DNA from: Brevundimonas diminuta 470-4
GTDB taxonomy: Bacteria; Pseudomonadota; Alphaproteobacteria; Caulobacterales; Caulobacteraceae
Assembly: GCA_000318405.1 (NCBI GenBank)
Contig: KB291762.1
Coordinates: forward strand, 1-42,342
Direction: 5' to 3'
Length of the DNA stretch: 42,342 bases
Positions 15,910 to 24,820 of the stretch are shown piece by piece (position 1 is the stretch's first letter; each line of letters starts with the position of its first letter). The notes beneath the pieces were generated by a model that saw nothing but the letters and a program-made list of their open reading frames with translations, was not told the DNA's origin and made no database searches. The translations under genes were made by a program, and so were the position numbers.

Positions 15910-17115
15910 TCAAAGATGCTGTCGAGCCATGGACCGCCGTGTGCCGAGCAGGACCATGCCGAAGCCGGCGGCGGCCAACAGGCCGCCTGCGACGGGGACC
16001 GCAGCATAGCCCAGGTTCAGGCTGATGACGGCGGCGCCTACGGCCGCGCCCAGGGCGTTGCCCAGGTTGAACGCCCCCACATTGATGGAGGAGGCCAGGC
16101 CCGGCGCTTCAGACGCCGCCTCCATCACGCGCATCTGGACCGGCGGGACGATGGCGAAGGCCGCTCCGCCCCAGAATAGCAGGCCAATCGCGACGCCGAC
16201 GTGGCTGCTGAACACGAATGGCAGGACGAACATGATGAGAGCCAGGGCGCCGAGGAAGATCTTGGTCGCGCCGTCAAGCGACCAGTCGGCCAGCCGCCCG
16301 CCCAGCCAGTTGCCGATGGTGAAGCCAACCCCGATGAGGGCCAGACTCAGAGTGACGAAACTGTTCGACGCGCCGGTAAGGGTCTCGAGCGCCGGCGCGA
16401 CATAGGTGTAGAGAGTGAACATGGCGCCAGCCCCCATGACGGTGGTCGCCATGGCCAGCAGCACCGGCGGCCGCGTCAGCACGCGCAGTTCGCGCCGCAC
16501 ATCGGGCATGACGCCGCGTTCGCCCTTGGGCAGGGCGAACCACAGGGCCGTGATGGCGAGCAGGCCGATCAGGGCTGTGCCGGCGAAGGCCATACGCCAC
16601 CCGATCTGCTGGCCGATCCATGTCGCGGCGGGCACTCCGCCGATATTGGCGATGGTCAGGCCCATGAACATGGCGGCGACGGCGCTGGCCTGCCTCTCCT
16701 TGGGCACGACGCTGGCCGCCACGACGGCGCCCAGGCCGAAGAAGGCTCCGTGGTTGAGGCTTGTGACCAGACGCGCGGCCAGCAGGGTGAAGTAGCCGGG
16801 CGCCATGGCCGACATCAGGTTGCCGATGGTGAAGATCGACATCAGGAGAATGAGAGCCGTCCGCTTGCCGAAGCGGGTGAAGGCCAGCGTCATGACGGGG
16901 GCGCCGATCATGACGCCCATGGCGTAGGCGCTGATCAGCAGGCCGGCTTTCGGGATCGAGACGTCGACCCCCTGGGCGATCACGGGCAGCAGGCCCATGG
17001 GCGAAAACTCGGTGGTGCCGATGCCGAAGGCGCCCACGGCCAGCGCCAGCAGGGCCCAGCGGGCGTGCGCAGCTTGGGCGGCCGGCCTTGCGGTCGCGGG
17101 GGCGGCGTTGTTCAT
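15910..17115 (-). CDS. MFS efflux transporter, DHA1 (AraJ/YdhP-like)
   Basis: A 401-residue, 12-helix major facilitator. The ATG at 17115 is preferred because GAGGA is eight bases before it; ATG 17121 and TTG 17130 are too close to or overlap the RBS. LALAVGAFGIGTTEFSPMGLLPVIAQGVDVSIPKAGLLISAYAMGVMIGAPVMTLAFTRFGKRTAL includes the family's first two helices and the loop 2-3 R-G/K-R signature. Relatives export arabinose, purine ribonucleosides or drugs; the substrate here is unknown. It is 29 bp downstream of the aldo/keto reductase gene and probably in its operon. Confidence 0.87.
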   Translation of the reverse strand: MNNAAPATARPAAQAAHARWALLALAVGAFGIGTTEFSPMGLLPVIAQGVDVSIPKAGLLISAYAMGVMIGAPVMTLAFTRFGKRTALILLMSIFTIGNLMSAMAPGYFTLLAARLVTSLNHGAFFGLGAVVAASVVPKERQASAVAAMFMGLTIANIGGVPAATWIGQQIGWRMAFAGTALIGLLAITALWFALPKGERGVMPDVRRELRVLTRPPVLLAMATTVMGAGAMFTLYTYVAPALETLTGASNSFVTLSLALIGVGFTIGNWLGGRLADWSLDGATKIFLGALALIMFVLPFVFSSHVGVAIGLLFWGGAAFAIVPPVQMRVMEAASEAPGLASSINVGAFNLGNALGAAVGAAVISLNLGYAAVPVAGGLLAAAGFGMVLLGTRRSMARQHL

Positions 17116-17144
17116 CTTCATCTTCCTCAAGCGTCCCGGACGTC

Positions 17145-17969
17145 TTAGGCGTCCCAGGCAGGGGCGAGGCCGGCGGGGCTGACGAGGCGGCCGTCAGGCC
17201 GGGCCAGGGCGGCGACGGCGGCCATGTCGGCGTCATCCAGGGCGAAGTCGAAGATCGCGATGTTCTCGGCTGCGCGCGCCGGGTTGGCGGTCTTGGACAG
17301 GGCGACGTACCCCTGCTGGATCAGCCAGCGCAGGCCCACCTGGGCGGCGCTCTTGCCGTATCTGGCGCCGATCCGCTGCAGGACCTCGTCCTTGGGCACG
17401 GCGCCGTCCGCCATGCTGTAGTAGGCGGTAACGGCCACGCCGGATTCCTTGGCGGCGGCGGTCAGGGCGTGCTGCGGCAAATAGGGATGCAGTTCGACCT
17501 GGTTGGTTACGATCGGGGCCGCAGAGCGTTCGATCGATTCCCGCATCTGCGAGATGTTCTGGTTGGACACGCCGATGAAACGCGTCCTGCCGGCCGCCTG
17601 GACGGCGTTCAGCCGCTCGATCTGTTCGGCGATCGGGACCTGATCGGCCGGCCAGTGCAGCAACAGGAGGTCGACCTGATCGACCTTCAGCCTGTCCAGG
17701 CTCTCGTCCACCGAGGCGGCGAAGGCGTCGGCGCTGTAATTGTCGACCCAGACCTTGGTGGTCAGGAACAGGTCGTCGCGACGGGCTCCGGCGGCCTGCA
17801 GGGCGCGACCGAGCGCGGCTTCGTTCTGATAGATCTGGGCTGTGTCGAAGTGGCGGAAACCGGCCTCGAGCGCGGCGGGAACGACGCGTTCGACCTCCGT
17901 GTCGGACATGCGGAAGACGCCGAAACCAAGGGCCGGAATGGCGGCGCCGTGAGCGGTGACGGTCTGCAT
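17145..17969 (-). CDS. Aldo/keto reductase (2,5-diketo-gluconate reductase-like)
   Basis: A 274-residue NADPH-dependent oxidoreductase. All four catalytic residues are visible: Asp 42 and Tyr 47 in FDTAQIYQNE, Lys 72 in LTTKVW, and His 105 in DLLLLHWP. The closing NADPH-binding part (YGKSAAQVGLRWLIQQGYVALSKTANPARAAENI) is present but the usual Pro in the 'vvpks' strand reads ALSKTA. RBS GAGGAG lies ten bases upstream of the ATG. Physiological substrate cannot be told. It is divergent from the broken LysR gene at 18075, which may once have controlled it. Confidence 0.9.
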   Translation of the reverse strand: MQTVTAHGAAIPALGFGVFRMSDTEVERVVPAALEAGFRHFDTAQIYQNEAALGRALQAAGARRDDLFLTTKVWVDNYSADAFAASVDESLDRLKVDQVDLLLLHWPADQVPIAEQIERLNAVQAAGRTRFIGVSNQNISQMRESIERSAAPIVTNQVELHPYLPQHALTAAAKESGVAVTAYYSMADGAVPKDEVLQRIGARYGKSAAQVGLRWLIQQGYVALSKTANPARAAENIAIFDFALDDADMAAVAALARPDGRLVSPAGLAPAWDA

Positions 17970-18074
17970 CTGAAAAACTCCTCGCTGAAGGCCCGGAAGG
18001 ACGCCGCGAGAAGTAGGGCCTCGCTCAAATCTTGATAATCACGCTGAAATTCCCATCATCTGTGAAACCAAATC

Positions 18075-18655
18075 ATGGACGGCGCGACGATGGATAATCG
18101 AGCTGGCGAGATGCAGGTCTTCCTGCGCGTGGTGGAAAGCGGGAGCTTTTCTGAGGCGGCCCGGCTGCTGGGCATGACGCCTTCCACCGTCAGCACCTGC
18201 CGGATTCAGGCATGGTTGCGCGTCGCATCGGGACGGCGCATCGCAAGATCGTCGCTTCGCCCGCCTATCTGGAACGCCATGGCGCGCCCCTGACCGCCGA
18301 AGACCTGTCGCGGCACAACTGCCTGGGCTTCAACTTCCGCCGTTCCGTTCCCGTCTGGCCGCTCAAGGAGGGAGGGCGGGTTGTGGAGCGCGTGGTCCAC
18401 GGCTCCCTGCTGGGCAACAACGGCGAGACGGTCAGGCGCATGGCCCTGGCTGGCGTCGGCCTGGCCCGCATGGGCGATTACCACGTCCGCGCCGACCTGG
18501 CGGATGGTCGCCTTATCGAGGTGCTGGGCGATGTGATCGAGCGGGACGAGGAGGAAATCCACGCGGTTTTCCTCGGGGGACCGCGCATGCCGGAACGCGT
18601 GCGGGTCTTTCTCGATTTCGTCGTACCGCGAATGCAGCAGTTCCTGAACGGCTGA
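18075..18655 (+). pseudogene. LysR-family regulator with internal deletion
   Basis: The first ~40 codons encode the start of a LysR helix-turn-helix (MQVFLRVVESGSFSEAARLLGMTPSTVS). Immediately after it the sequence jumps to the second half of the ligand-binding domain in another frame (VARRIGTAHRKIVASPAYLERHGAPLTAEDLSRHNCLGFNF ... VFLDFVVPRMQQFLNG, ending at 18655). About 130 residues that normally follow, including the recognition wing, linker and first effector subdomain, are missing. The break lies near 18195-18212. It is divergent from the reductase/MFS operon, the usual place of a LysR regulator for those genes, so that operon may now be unregulated. Confidence 0.85.
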
Positions 18656-18671
18656 TCGTCACGGTGGCTAA

Positions 18672-19400
18672 TCAGGCTCCCGCATGGTCGGCGATGTAGC
18701 GGGCAGGGGGCTTGCCCATGGCCGCCTTGAACATGCTGACGAAGGCGCTGACTGACTCGTATCCCAGATCCAGGGCGACGGACTGGACCGTGGCGCCGGC
18801 TGACAGCTTCTGAAGAGCCAGGACGATCTGAAGCTGCTGGCGCCAGCGTCCGAAGGTCATCCCCGTCTTTCGGACTACCAGTCGCGCCAGGGACCGTTCG
18901 CTCATGGCGACGCGAGCCGCCCATCCGGCGATCGAGGCGCGGTCGTCGGGCGCCTGGATCAGCCGGTTGGCTATCAGACTCAGCGTCGGGTCGTCGGGGA
19001 TCGGCAGGTGGTAGGCCGCCACCTTCATGCGCCGCAACTCGCCCAGAATGACCTCGGCGATCATTTGGGTGTGGGCGTCTTCCGCGCTGGTTTCGAGCGG
19101 AAGGGTCGCCAGGTGCTGGATCATCTCGATGACCATGGGGGTGAGCGACAGGGTGCAGCAGTGACCAGGCAGGCCCTGAGCATCAGGGTCCACGAACAAG
19201 AGGCAGATGCGGCCGTTCGCCGTGACCTGGTTGCTGTGCGGCATGGATCCGGGAACCCAGACCCCGCTGCCCCGCGGCACCATCCACAGACCGCCTTCGG
19301 CCCGGCACATCACTCCGCCGCGCAGGGCCATCACCAACTGACCCTGGCTATGCGTGTGCATGGGCAGTTCGGCTTCATGATCGCTGACGCCGATGCTCAT
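18672..19400 (-). CDS. AraC-family regulator with cupin sensor domain
   Basis: From the ATG at 19400 the product has 242 residues: an N-terminal cupin (HEAELPMHTHSQGQLVMALRGGVMCRAEGGLWMVPRGSGVWVPGSMPHSNQV) and a C-terminal AraC double helix-turn-helix (IAGWAARVAMSERSLARLVVRKTGMTFGRWRQQLQIVLALQKLSAGATVQSVALDLGYESVSAFVSMFKAAMGKPPARY). A GTG at 19421 could also serve; a reading back to 19595 would overlap the divergent MFS gene and is unlikely. Relatives of this kind usually sit beside and control an MFS exporter, which fits the divergent gene at 19568. Confidence 0.88.
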   Translation of the reverse strand: MSIGVSDHEAELPMHTHSQGQLVMALRGGVMCRAEGGLWMVPRGSGVWVPGSMPHSNQVTANGRICLLFVDPDAQGLPGHCCTLSLTPMVIEMIQHLATLPLETSAEDAHTQMIAEVILGELRRMKVAAYHLPIPDDPTLSLIANRLIQAPDDRASIAGWAARVAMSERSLARLVVRKTGMTFGRWRQQLQIVLALQKLSAGATVQSVALDLGYESVSAFVSMFKAAMGKPPARYIADHAGA

Positions 19401-19567
19401 GGCGAATGCAGTCCGGCGGACGGCGTCGCCGGGGAACTGCCCTAGACAGAGATGGAGAGAGGTGATGGCGGGTTGTCCGTTTGGCGATATTTTTTGTCCT
19501 AATATCGAAATCTCGAAGGGCGGCCTATCTCTAGATTGGCCTGCGTCATTCGAGGAGACGCTGCTTC

Positions 19568-20746
19568 GTGCCCAAATCTCCGCGCCCGGGACCATTGTGG
19601 ATCATCGCGGGAATCCTGCTCTTTTCAGCCAACCTTCGCGGGTTGTTCACGGCTGTCGGGCCTCTGCTCGGGACGCTTCAGGATGCGTTCGGCATGGGGG
19701 CGAGCGAGGCCGGGTTGCTCATCGCCCTGCCGCTGGTCGTCTTCTGCCTGGTGTCGCCGCTGGCGCCGCGTTTGGCGCGGGGGCTGGGGCTGGAGCGGGC
19801 GCTCTTCCTGGCGCTTGGCGTTATGGCTGTCGGGATCATCGTTCGAGCGTTCGGGCCGTTGTGGGCCCTTTATCTTGGGACAGCGGTTCTCGGCGCCGGG
19901 ATCGCCATCGGCAACACCCTTCTACCCAGCCTGTTGAAGCGCGATTTTCCAGATCAACTCACCAAGCTGACGGCCGTCTACGCCATCACCATGGGGATAG
20001 GCTCAGCCGTGGCGTCCGCCGTCGTCGTGCCCCTCTCCGACGCAGTGGGGTGGCGGCTTTCGCTGGGGGCTTTCGTCATCCTGCCCCTCGCCAGTGCGCT
20101 GCTGTGGCTGCCGCAACTGGGGCGACATTCAGATATCGTTCGCCAGACGACGCCGCAGGCCGCTGAAAGCGTCAAGGTATGGCGGTCGCCGCTGGCCTGG
20201 CAGGTCACCCTGTTCTTCGGCGTCAACTCGGCCGTCTACTACGCCGTTGCGACCTGGCTGCCGTCCATTCTGGCCGACGCCGGCTTCACACAGGCGATGG
20301 CGGGAACCCTTCATGGCGTCATGCAACTGGCAACGGCCTTGCCGGGACTTTTCCTCGCGCCGCTTGTCCAGCGGACGCGAGACCAGCGAGGCATCGCGGC
20401 GGCGCTGGTCAGCCTGGGCCTGGTCTCGATTGTTGGTCTTTGTCTCCTGCCCGGATGGGCTGTGCTCTGGGTTTCGGGCTTTGGCTTCGGCGTCGGCGGG
20501 GCCTTCATTCTCGCCCTCGCTTTCTTGGGGCTTAGGACCCGATCGGCGGACCAGACCGCGCGGCTTTCCGGCATGACCCAGTCGGTCGGCTATGTGCTGT
20601 CGGCTTCGGCGCCGGTGTTGTTCGGCGCGCTGCACGACAAGACCGGTAGCTGGGCGCCGGTGCTGGCGATCTGCGCACTGCTGTGCGGGCTCCTGATTAT
20701 TCTGGGCCTGGCCGCCGGTCGTGACAGGAGCCTGGACGAGAACTGA
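19568..20746 (+). CDS. MFS transporter, CynX/NimT family
   Basis: A 392-residue membrane protein with 12 predicted helices. The N-terminal FSANLRGLFTAVGPLLGTLQDAFGMGASEAGLLIALPLVVFCLVSPLAPRLARGLGLERAL is characteristic of CynX/NimT (cyanate or 2-nitroimidazole transporter) proteins, where AxNLRxxxTxVGPLL recurs. It starts with GTG. It is divergent from the AraC regulator with about 170 bp between starts, so that regulator probably controls it. The transported compound is not known; no cyanase gene is nearby. Confidence 0.88.
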   Translation: MPKSPRPGPLWIIAGILLFSANLRGLFTAVGPLLGTLQDAFGMGASEAGLLIALPLVVFCLVSPLAPRLARGLGLERALFLALGVMAVGIIVRAFGPLWALYLGTAVLGAGIAIGNTLLPSLLKRDFPDQLTKLTAVYAITMGIGSAVASAVVVPLSDAVGWRLSLGAFVILPLASALLWLPQLGRHSDIVRQTTPQAAESVKVWRSPLAWQVTLFFGVNSAVYYAVATWLPSILADAGFTQAMAGTLHGVMQLATALPGLFLAPLVQRTRDQRGIAAALVSLGLVSIVGLCLLPGWAVLWVSGFGFGVGGAFILALAFLGLRTRSADQTARLSGMTQSVGYVLSASAPVLFGALHDKTGSWAPVLAICALLCGLLIILGLAAGRDRSLDEN

Positions 20747-20816
20747 GAGATTGCGCTGGGGCTATGGCGGCCACGGACGCCGGACGCCGGCCGCCGATGC
20801 CCGAGTCTGGCGCGCC

Positions 20817-21740
20817 TCAGCCTCTAGGTCGCCGCGAGCCAGCGCTGCCTTCGCCATGCTGTCGGGCGAAGTCGACGAACGCCTTGAACGCTGCGGTCGG
20901 GTTACGGCGGCTGGGATAGTAAAGGCTCAAGGGCGATAGGGTGGGCGTCCAGTCCTCAAGCACGCGTACAAGCCTGCCTGCCTCGATGTCTTCCTGCACG
21001 TCGGATTCCATCGCCAGGGTGAGGCCGACCGAAGCCAGGGCTGCTTTACGGGCAAGGCTGGCTTCATCAAGGGTGAGAGCGCCCTCGACGTCGATATGAA
21101 CCGACTGACCCTCTTTCTCGAACGGCCAGCGATAGATCGCGCCATTGGGAAGGCGGACGCGCAGACATGAGTGCCTCTCGAGGTCCTGAGGGAGCGTCGG
21201 CATTCCATGAGTTCCCAGATAGGTCGGCGACGCCACCACCACGCTTCGCCGAGGGAGGCCGAGCGGGATTGCGATCATGTCGACGGGTACGCGTTCGGCG
21301 CTGCGGACCCCGAAATCAAAACCGCCCGCGACGATGTCCACTATGCGGCCCTCGGTGACGACATCGATGTGGACCTGGGGGTGCTCGCGCACGAATGGCA
21401 GGATGAGGGACGAGAAGATCTCCCGCGCTGCTGTCGGGAAGGCGTTGATGCGCAGCGTGCCTGACGGCGTGACCTGTCGAGAGCGCACGACATCCATGGC
21501 CTCATGGATGTCACGCATGGCTGGAGCGACCTGCGCGACGAACTGATGTCCCGCCTCGGTCAGGGAGACGCTTCGGGTCGTCCGGTTGAAGAGCCGTACG
21601 CCGAGCGCGCGCTCCAGCTTTCCGACTGCATTGCTGAGCGCGGTCGTAGATACGCCGAGTTCGATCGCGGCCGTGCGGAACTTGCCGCAGCGGGCGACGG
21701 CCAGAACGGCGTCCAACTCAGTCAGGCTGCTCTTCATCAT
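20817..21740 (-). CDS. LysR-family transcriptional regulator
   Basis: Starting at the ATG doublet near 21740 the product has about 307 residues, the normal LysR length. The N-terminal HTH reads [59 protein letters not shown]. The effector domain is complete through [22 protein letters not shown] further upstream start at 21800 would add a polar tail unlike the family. It is divergent from the SnoaL-like/SDR pair at 21863, the usual target arrangement. Confidence 0.9.
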   Translation of the reverse strand: MMKSSLTELDAVLAVARCGKFRTAAIELGVSTTALSNAVGKLERALGVRLFNRTTRSVSLTEAGHQFVAQVAPAMRDIHEAMDVVRSRQVTPSGTLRINAFPTAAREIFSSLILPFVREHPQVHIDVVTEGRIVDIVAGGFDFGVRSAERVPVDMIAIPLGLPRRSVVVASPTYLGTHGMPTLPQDLERHSCLRVRLPNGAIYRWPFEKEGQSVHIDVEGALTLDEASLARKAALASVGLTLAMESDVQEDIEAGRLVRVLEDWTPTLSPLSLYYPSRRNPTAAFKAFVDFARQHGEGSAGSRRPRG

Positions 21741-21862
21741 TGTCCCGTTTTTCGTGACGGCTCGTTGCGAGTTGTCCCGATTATCGCGCGAGATGTCCAT
21801 CTCTACCTTGGCGTCATCGAAGGTGCAGCCGCTGGGCTGCGACCGAAACAGCAGGACAAACG

Positions 21863-22192
21863 ATGCCGCTAGAGCTTCCTTTCCCGATCGCCGATTTTGT
21901 CGGAGCCAACGCCCGGTTCGACCTCGACGGCATGATGAAACATTTCGCCGCGAACGCGGTGTTCCTGGACAACGGCAAGCGCTTCGAGGGGCATAATGAG
22001 ATACGCGCCCTCCTCAAGGAGACGGTCGTCGATCTCAAGGCCATCTTCACCCCCGACGCCGTTCGCCATGAGGATGATGTGGTCGTGGTCGAAGGTCCGG
22101 TTGAAGGCGAATTCCCGGGCAGTCCGATCCGCTTCACCTATCGCATCGAACTCGACGGCGACGCGATCAAGACCATGGACGTGTCCGCATGA
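21863..22192 (+). CDS. SnoaL/NTF2-like protein
   Basis: A 109-residue single-domain protein of the cone-shaped NTF2-like fold: [42 protein letters not shown] is the typical start of SnoaL-like proteins, followed by strands ending in [19 protein letters not shown]. Members are isomerases, hydratases or ligand binders. AGGA lies about ten bases upstream of the ATG. The last four bases ATGA overlap the start of the SDR gene, so the two are coupled and probably act on the same compound. Confidence 0.85.
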   Translation: MPLELPFPIADFVGANARFDLDGMMKHFAANAVFLDNGKRFEGHNEIRALLKETVVDLKAIFTPDAVRHEDDVVVVEGPVEGEFPGSPIRFTYRIELDGDAIKTMDVSA

Positions 22193-22977
22193 GCGCCCAG
22201 GGGAGTCCCAACGAGTTCGCGGACAAGCGCGTGCTCATCAGTGGCGGCACAAAGGGTTTGGGCCGCGCCACGGTCCGTCGTTTCCTGGCAGGCGGCGCTC
22301 GGGTCATCACCTCGGCGCGGTCGAACCCCGAACCCATCGACGGCGTGGAGTTCGTGCAGGCGGACCTGACGACGGCCGCAGGCGGGGAAGCCTTCGCCAG
22401 AGCGGCGCTCGATCGGCTGGGCGGCATCGACATCATAGCCCACGTGATGGGTGGTTCAACCGCGCCAGGCGGCGGCTTCGTCGCCCTGACCGATGATCAC
22501 TGGCTGTCCGAACTGAACCTGAACCTGCTGGCGGCCGTGCGCCTCGATCGTCTCCTGATCCCGCAGATGATCGAGCGGGGCTCGGGCGCGGTGGTTCATG
22601 TCACGTCAATACAATCGGTCCTGCCCCTGCCTGATGCGACCACGGCCTATGCGGCCGCGAAGGCTGCGCTTCGGACCTACAGTAAATCCCTCTCCAAGGA
22701 GCTCGGTCCCAAGGGCGTGCGGGTCAACACCGTCTCTCCGGGCTGGATCATGACCGAAGGCGCCGACGTGTTCCTGGAACGTCTACAGGCGGCCAACGGC
22801 GGTACGATCGAGGACGCGCGCCAACTCGTCCTTGCCGGGCTCGGCGGCATCGCGATCGGTCGCGGCGCCGAGCCCTGTGAGGTCGCGGAGGCCATCGCCT
22901 TCCTCGCCTCTGATCGGGCCTCCTCGATCCACGGGGCGGAGCTCGTCGTCGACGGCGGCTCCGTGCCGACCGTCTAA
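22189..22977 (+). CDS. Short-chain dehydrogenase/reductase (SDR)
   Basis: A 262-residue NAD(P)-dependent oxidoreductase. The cofactor loop GGTKGLGRA is at 19-27, the catalytic Ser near 140 (VHVTSIQSV), Tyr 154 and Lys 158 in TTAYAAAKAALR, and NTVSPGWIMTEG follows. The C-terminal IAFLASDRASSIHGAELVVDGGS is standard for classical SDRs. Substrate unknown. It is the second gene of the unit divergent from a LysR regulator. Confidence 0.93.
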   Translation: MSAQGSPNEFADKRVLISGGTKGLGRATVRRFLAGGARVITSARSNPEPIDGVEFVQADLTTAAGGEAFARAALDRLGGIDIIAHVMGGSTAPGGGFVALTDDHWLSELNLNLLAAVRLDRLLIPQMIERGSGAVVHVTSIQSVLPLPDATTAYAAAKAALRTYSKSLSKELGPKGVRVNTVSPGWIMTEGADVFLERLQAANGGTIEDARQLVLAGLGGIAIGRGAEPCEVAEAIAFLASDRASSIHGAELVVDGGSVPTV

Positions 22978-23105
22978 CCGCAAGGGCCTGTCCGCGTCCG
23001 GCTCAGCCAGCCAACCAACCAATGGCGGACAGGCGCCAAGCTCGAATGTGGCGGCGGGTCGTCAGGGAGCGATCCGTCGAAGTCGCCCTGGCGTCGGCGG
23101 CGCGA

Positions 23106-23675
23106 TCAGCGAAGGGCGCGGGCTAGAACGTCGTAGACGTGGGTGACGGCGTCGAACCTTACCCGTGAGGGAATGGCGCCGAGCGAAGCGGGCTCATAGA
23201 AATGATCGAGCGCCGGAAGATCAAGCGGGTCCGCGATCCTGTCCGTGTTCCATCCCAGCAATAGAAGTCCGCCCGGCTTCAGGATTGCAGCCATGGCCGT
23301 CAAGGCGCGCTCTTGGTCGGAGGGCGCATCAACACCAAAGCCCAGCACGCCGTTGCAGACGATGGTGTCGAAGCGCAGGTCGTCGAAGATCTGATCAGCT
23401 TGGCATATATCGCCCGTCTGATGACGGCCCGAGCGTCCCCAACGCGCGGCGCGGGGGTCGATATCGGTGGTCCACACCTCGGCGCCCTCGCGCTCCAGCA
23501 CCGGATAGTCCGTCGAGGTGTAGCGACGGCAGCCGACCCAGAGGATGCGGCCGCCGCGTGCAGCCAAGGCGGGCAGATAGGTATGGGCCAGCGCCTGGCG
23601 GTCAGGCAGGTCGCGAATGTCCCTGACCGGCGAGGGATTGGAAAACAGGTTGCGCAGGGCGGATAGGGGTCTCAT
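23106..23675 (-). CDS. SAM-dependent methyltransferase-like protein
   Basis: The 189-residue protein begins at the ATG at 23675, whose first bases overlap the stop of the glycosyltransferase gene (ATGA). It has a Rossmann methyltransferase layout: GRILWVGCRRYTSTDYPVLEREGAEVWTTDIDP with an acidic residue ending strand 2, DLRFDTIVCNGVLGFGVDAP, and LKPGGLLLLGWNTD. The SAM loop reads VGCRRYT rather than the usual Gly-x-Gly-x-Gly. A longer in-frame reading to 24317 merely overlaps the glycosyltransferase and is not used. Last gene of the glycan locus, so it probably methylates a sugar or carrier product. Confidence 0.85.
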   Translation of the reverse strand: MRPLSALRNLFSNPSPVRDIRDLPDRQALAHTYLPALAARGGRILWVGCRRYTSTDYPVLEREGAEVWTTDIDPRAARWGRSGRHQTGDICQADQIFDDLRFDTIVCNGVLGFGVDAPSDQERALTAMAAILKPGGLLLLGWNTDRIADPLDLPALDHFYEPASLGAIPSRVRFDAVTHVYDVLARALR

Positions 23676-24817
23676 CGGCGGGCCTCGGTCAGGGATTGGC
23701 GACGACCCAGGCCGACAAAGACGGGGCGCATAGCCGGAGAGGGCGAGTCGGTCAGGCTCAGCCGCAGGGCGTCCAGTTCCGCGGCGCGGAGGGCCGGGGC
23801 GTGGGTCTGGGCTACGAAAGCCTGGCCTTCGCGCGCCAGAGCGATGCGGCGCGCGTCGTCGCGCGTCAGACTTAACAGGGCGCAAGCCAGAGGGGCGGCC
23901 TCGGGCGGGTCGACATAGACGGCATGGGCGCCGCTGGCTTCGCGCAAGCCGCCGCGTCCGGACGATATCAGGGCGGCGCCCGCCGCATGGGCCTCCAGCG
24001 CCGCCAGCCCCAGGGCTTCGGCGACGCGAGACGGGACGACGGCGATGGCGGCGCGTCGGGCCGCGGCGCGCACCACCTCGGGCGAGGCCGAGCGCACGAC
24101 CTCGATCCGATCGCCAAATCGCGCCAGGGCGGCCAAATGCGGCTCGGCCCAGACCTGATGACGGTCCCAGTCGCCCAGCATCAGGGCGGCGCGCCATTCC
24201 GGCGCCTTGTCCAGCGTTTCGGCCAGGGCCAGGCACAGGGCGTCCAGACCTTTTTCCTGCATGGCGCGACCGGCGAAGAGGATGAGCTTTTCCTTGTGGG
24301 CGGGGTCGCCGTACCAAGTCTCGACATCGATCGGGTTGCAGACCACTACGGCTCGGTCGTCGAAGCTCGGGTAGTCGGCCAGGAATTCCTCGCGCGCGGC
24401 GCGGCTGACAAAGATCAGGCGCTCGAACACCTTCAGCCGGCGGCTATAGCGCCAGCGGTCCAGCGGGTTGGCGGGCGGCTTGATCCGGGTGTGGCGATAG
24501 AGGACCTGAGGCCGGCCGGGCAGGCGGCGCGCGATCTCGGCGGCGCAGCCCAGTTGCTGATGATATTCGATCAGGTCGGGCTGGAAGACCCGCAGCTGAG
24601 CGACGATGGCGGCTTCATGGGCGGCCTTGCCCAGGCCGGCGGCCACGGTCAGCGTGCGTTCGGCCTCGACCGGGGTTTCGGCGCCGGCTTCGCAAATGAA
24701 CCGAACGTCGGCCTTGAACCGGCTCCAGCGGTTCAGCGTCAGGGCGACTGCCTCCATGGAGTTGATCCGACTGCGGTCCAGATTGCTGCCACGCGGCAGA
24801 ACGACGGCGATGCGCAT
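23672..24817 (-). CDS. GT4-family glycosyltransferase
   Basis: A 381-residue GT-B fold enzyme. The N-terminal domain starts MRIAVVLPRGSN, and the C-terminal domain has KLILFAGRAMQEKGLDALCLAL, the sugar-nucleotide segment, and EALGLAALEAHAAGAALISSGRGGLRE, the GT4 acidic E-x7-E motif. It is packed between a beta-propeller gene (3 bp gap) and the methyltransferase (4-bp overlap). Donor and acceptor cannot be told. Confidence 0.93.
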   Translation of the reverse strand: MRIAVVLPRGSNLDRSRINSMEAVALTLNRWSRFKADVRFICEAGAETPVEAERTLTVAAGLGKAAHEAAIVAQLRVFQPDLIEYHQQLGCAAEIARRLPGRPQVLYRHTRIKPPANPLDRWRYSRRLKVFERLIFVSRAAREEFLADYPSFDDRAVVVCNPIDVETWYGDPAHKEKLILFAGRAMQEKGLDALCLALAETLDKAPEWRAALMLGDWDRHQVWAEPHLAALARFGDRIEVVRSASPEVVRAAARRAAIAVVPSRVAEALGLAALEAHAAGAALISSGRGGLREASGAHAVYVDPPEAAPLACALLSLTRDDARRIALAREGQAFVAQTHAPALRAAELDALRLSLTDSPSPAMRPVFVGLGRRQSLTEARR

Positions 24818-24820
24818 GGT

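Noticed and set aside
15615..16007. Minus-strand reading of 130 codons upstream of the pilus operon
   Set aside because: It overlaps the 3' end of the MFS gene in another frame and has no recognisable domain.
23106..24317. A 403-residue methyltransferase fusion
   Set aside because: The first 214 residues are a shifted-frame shadow of the GT4 gene; the true start at 23675 is coupled to that gene's stop.
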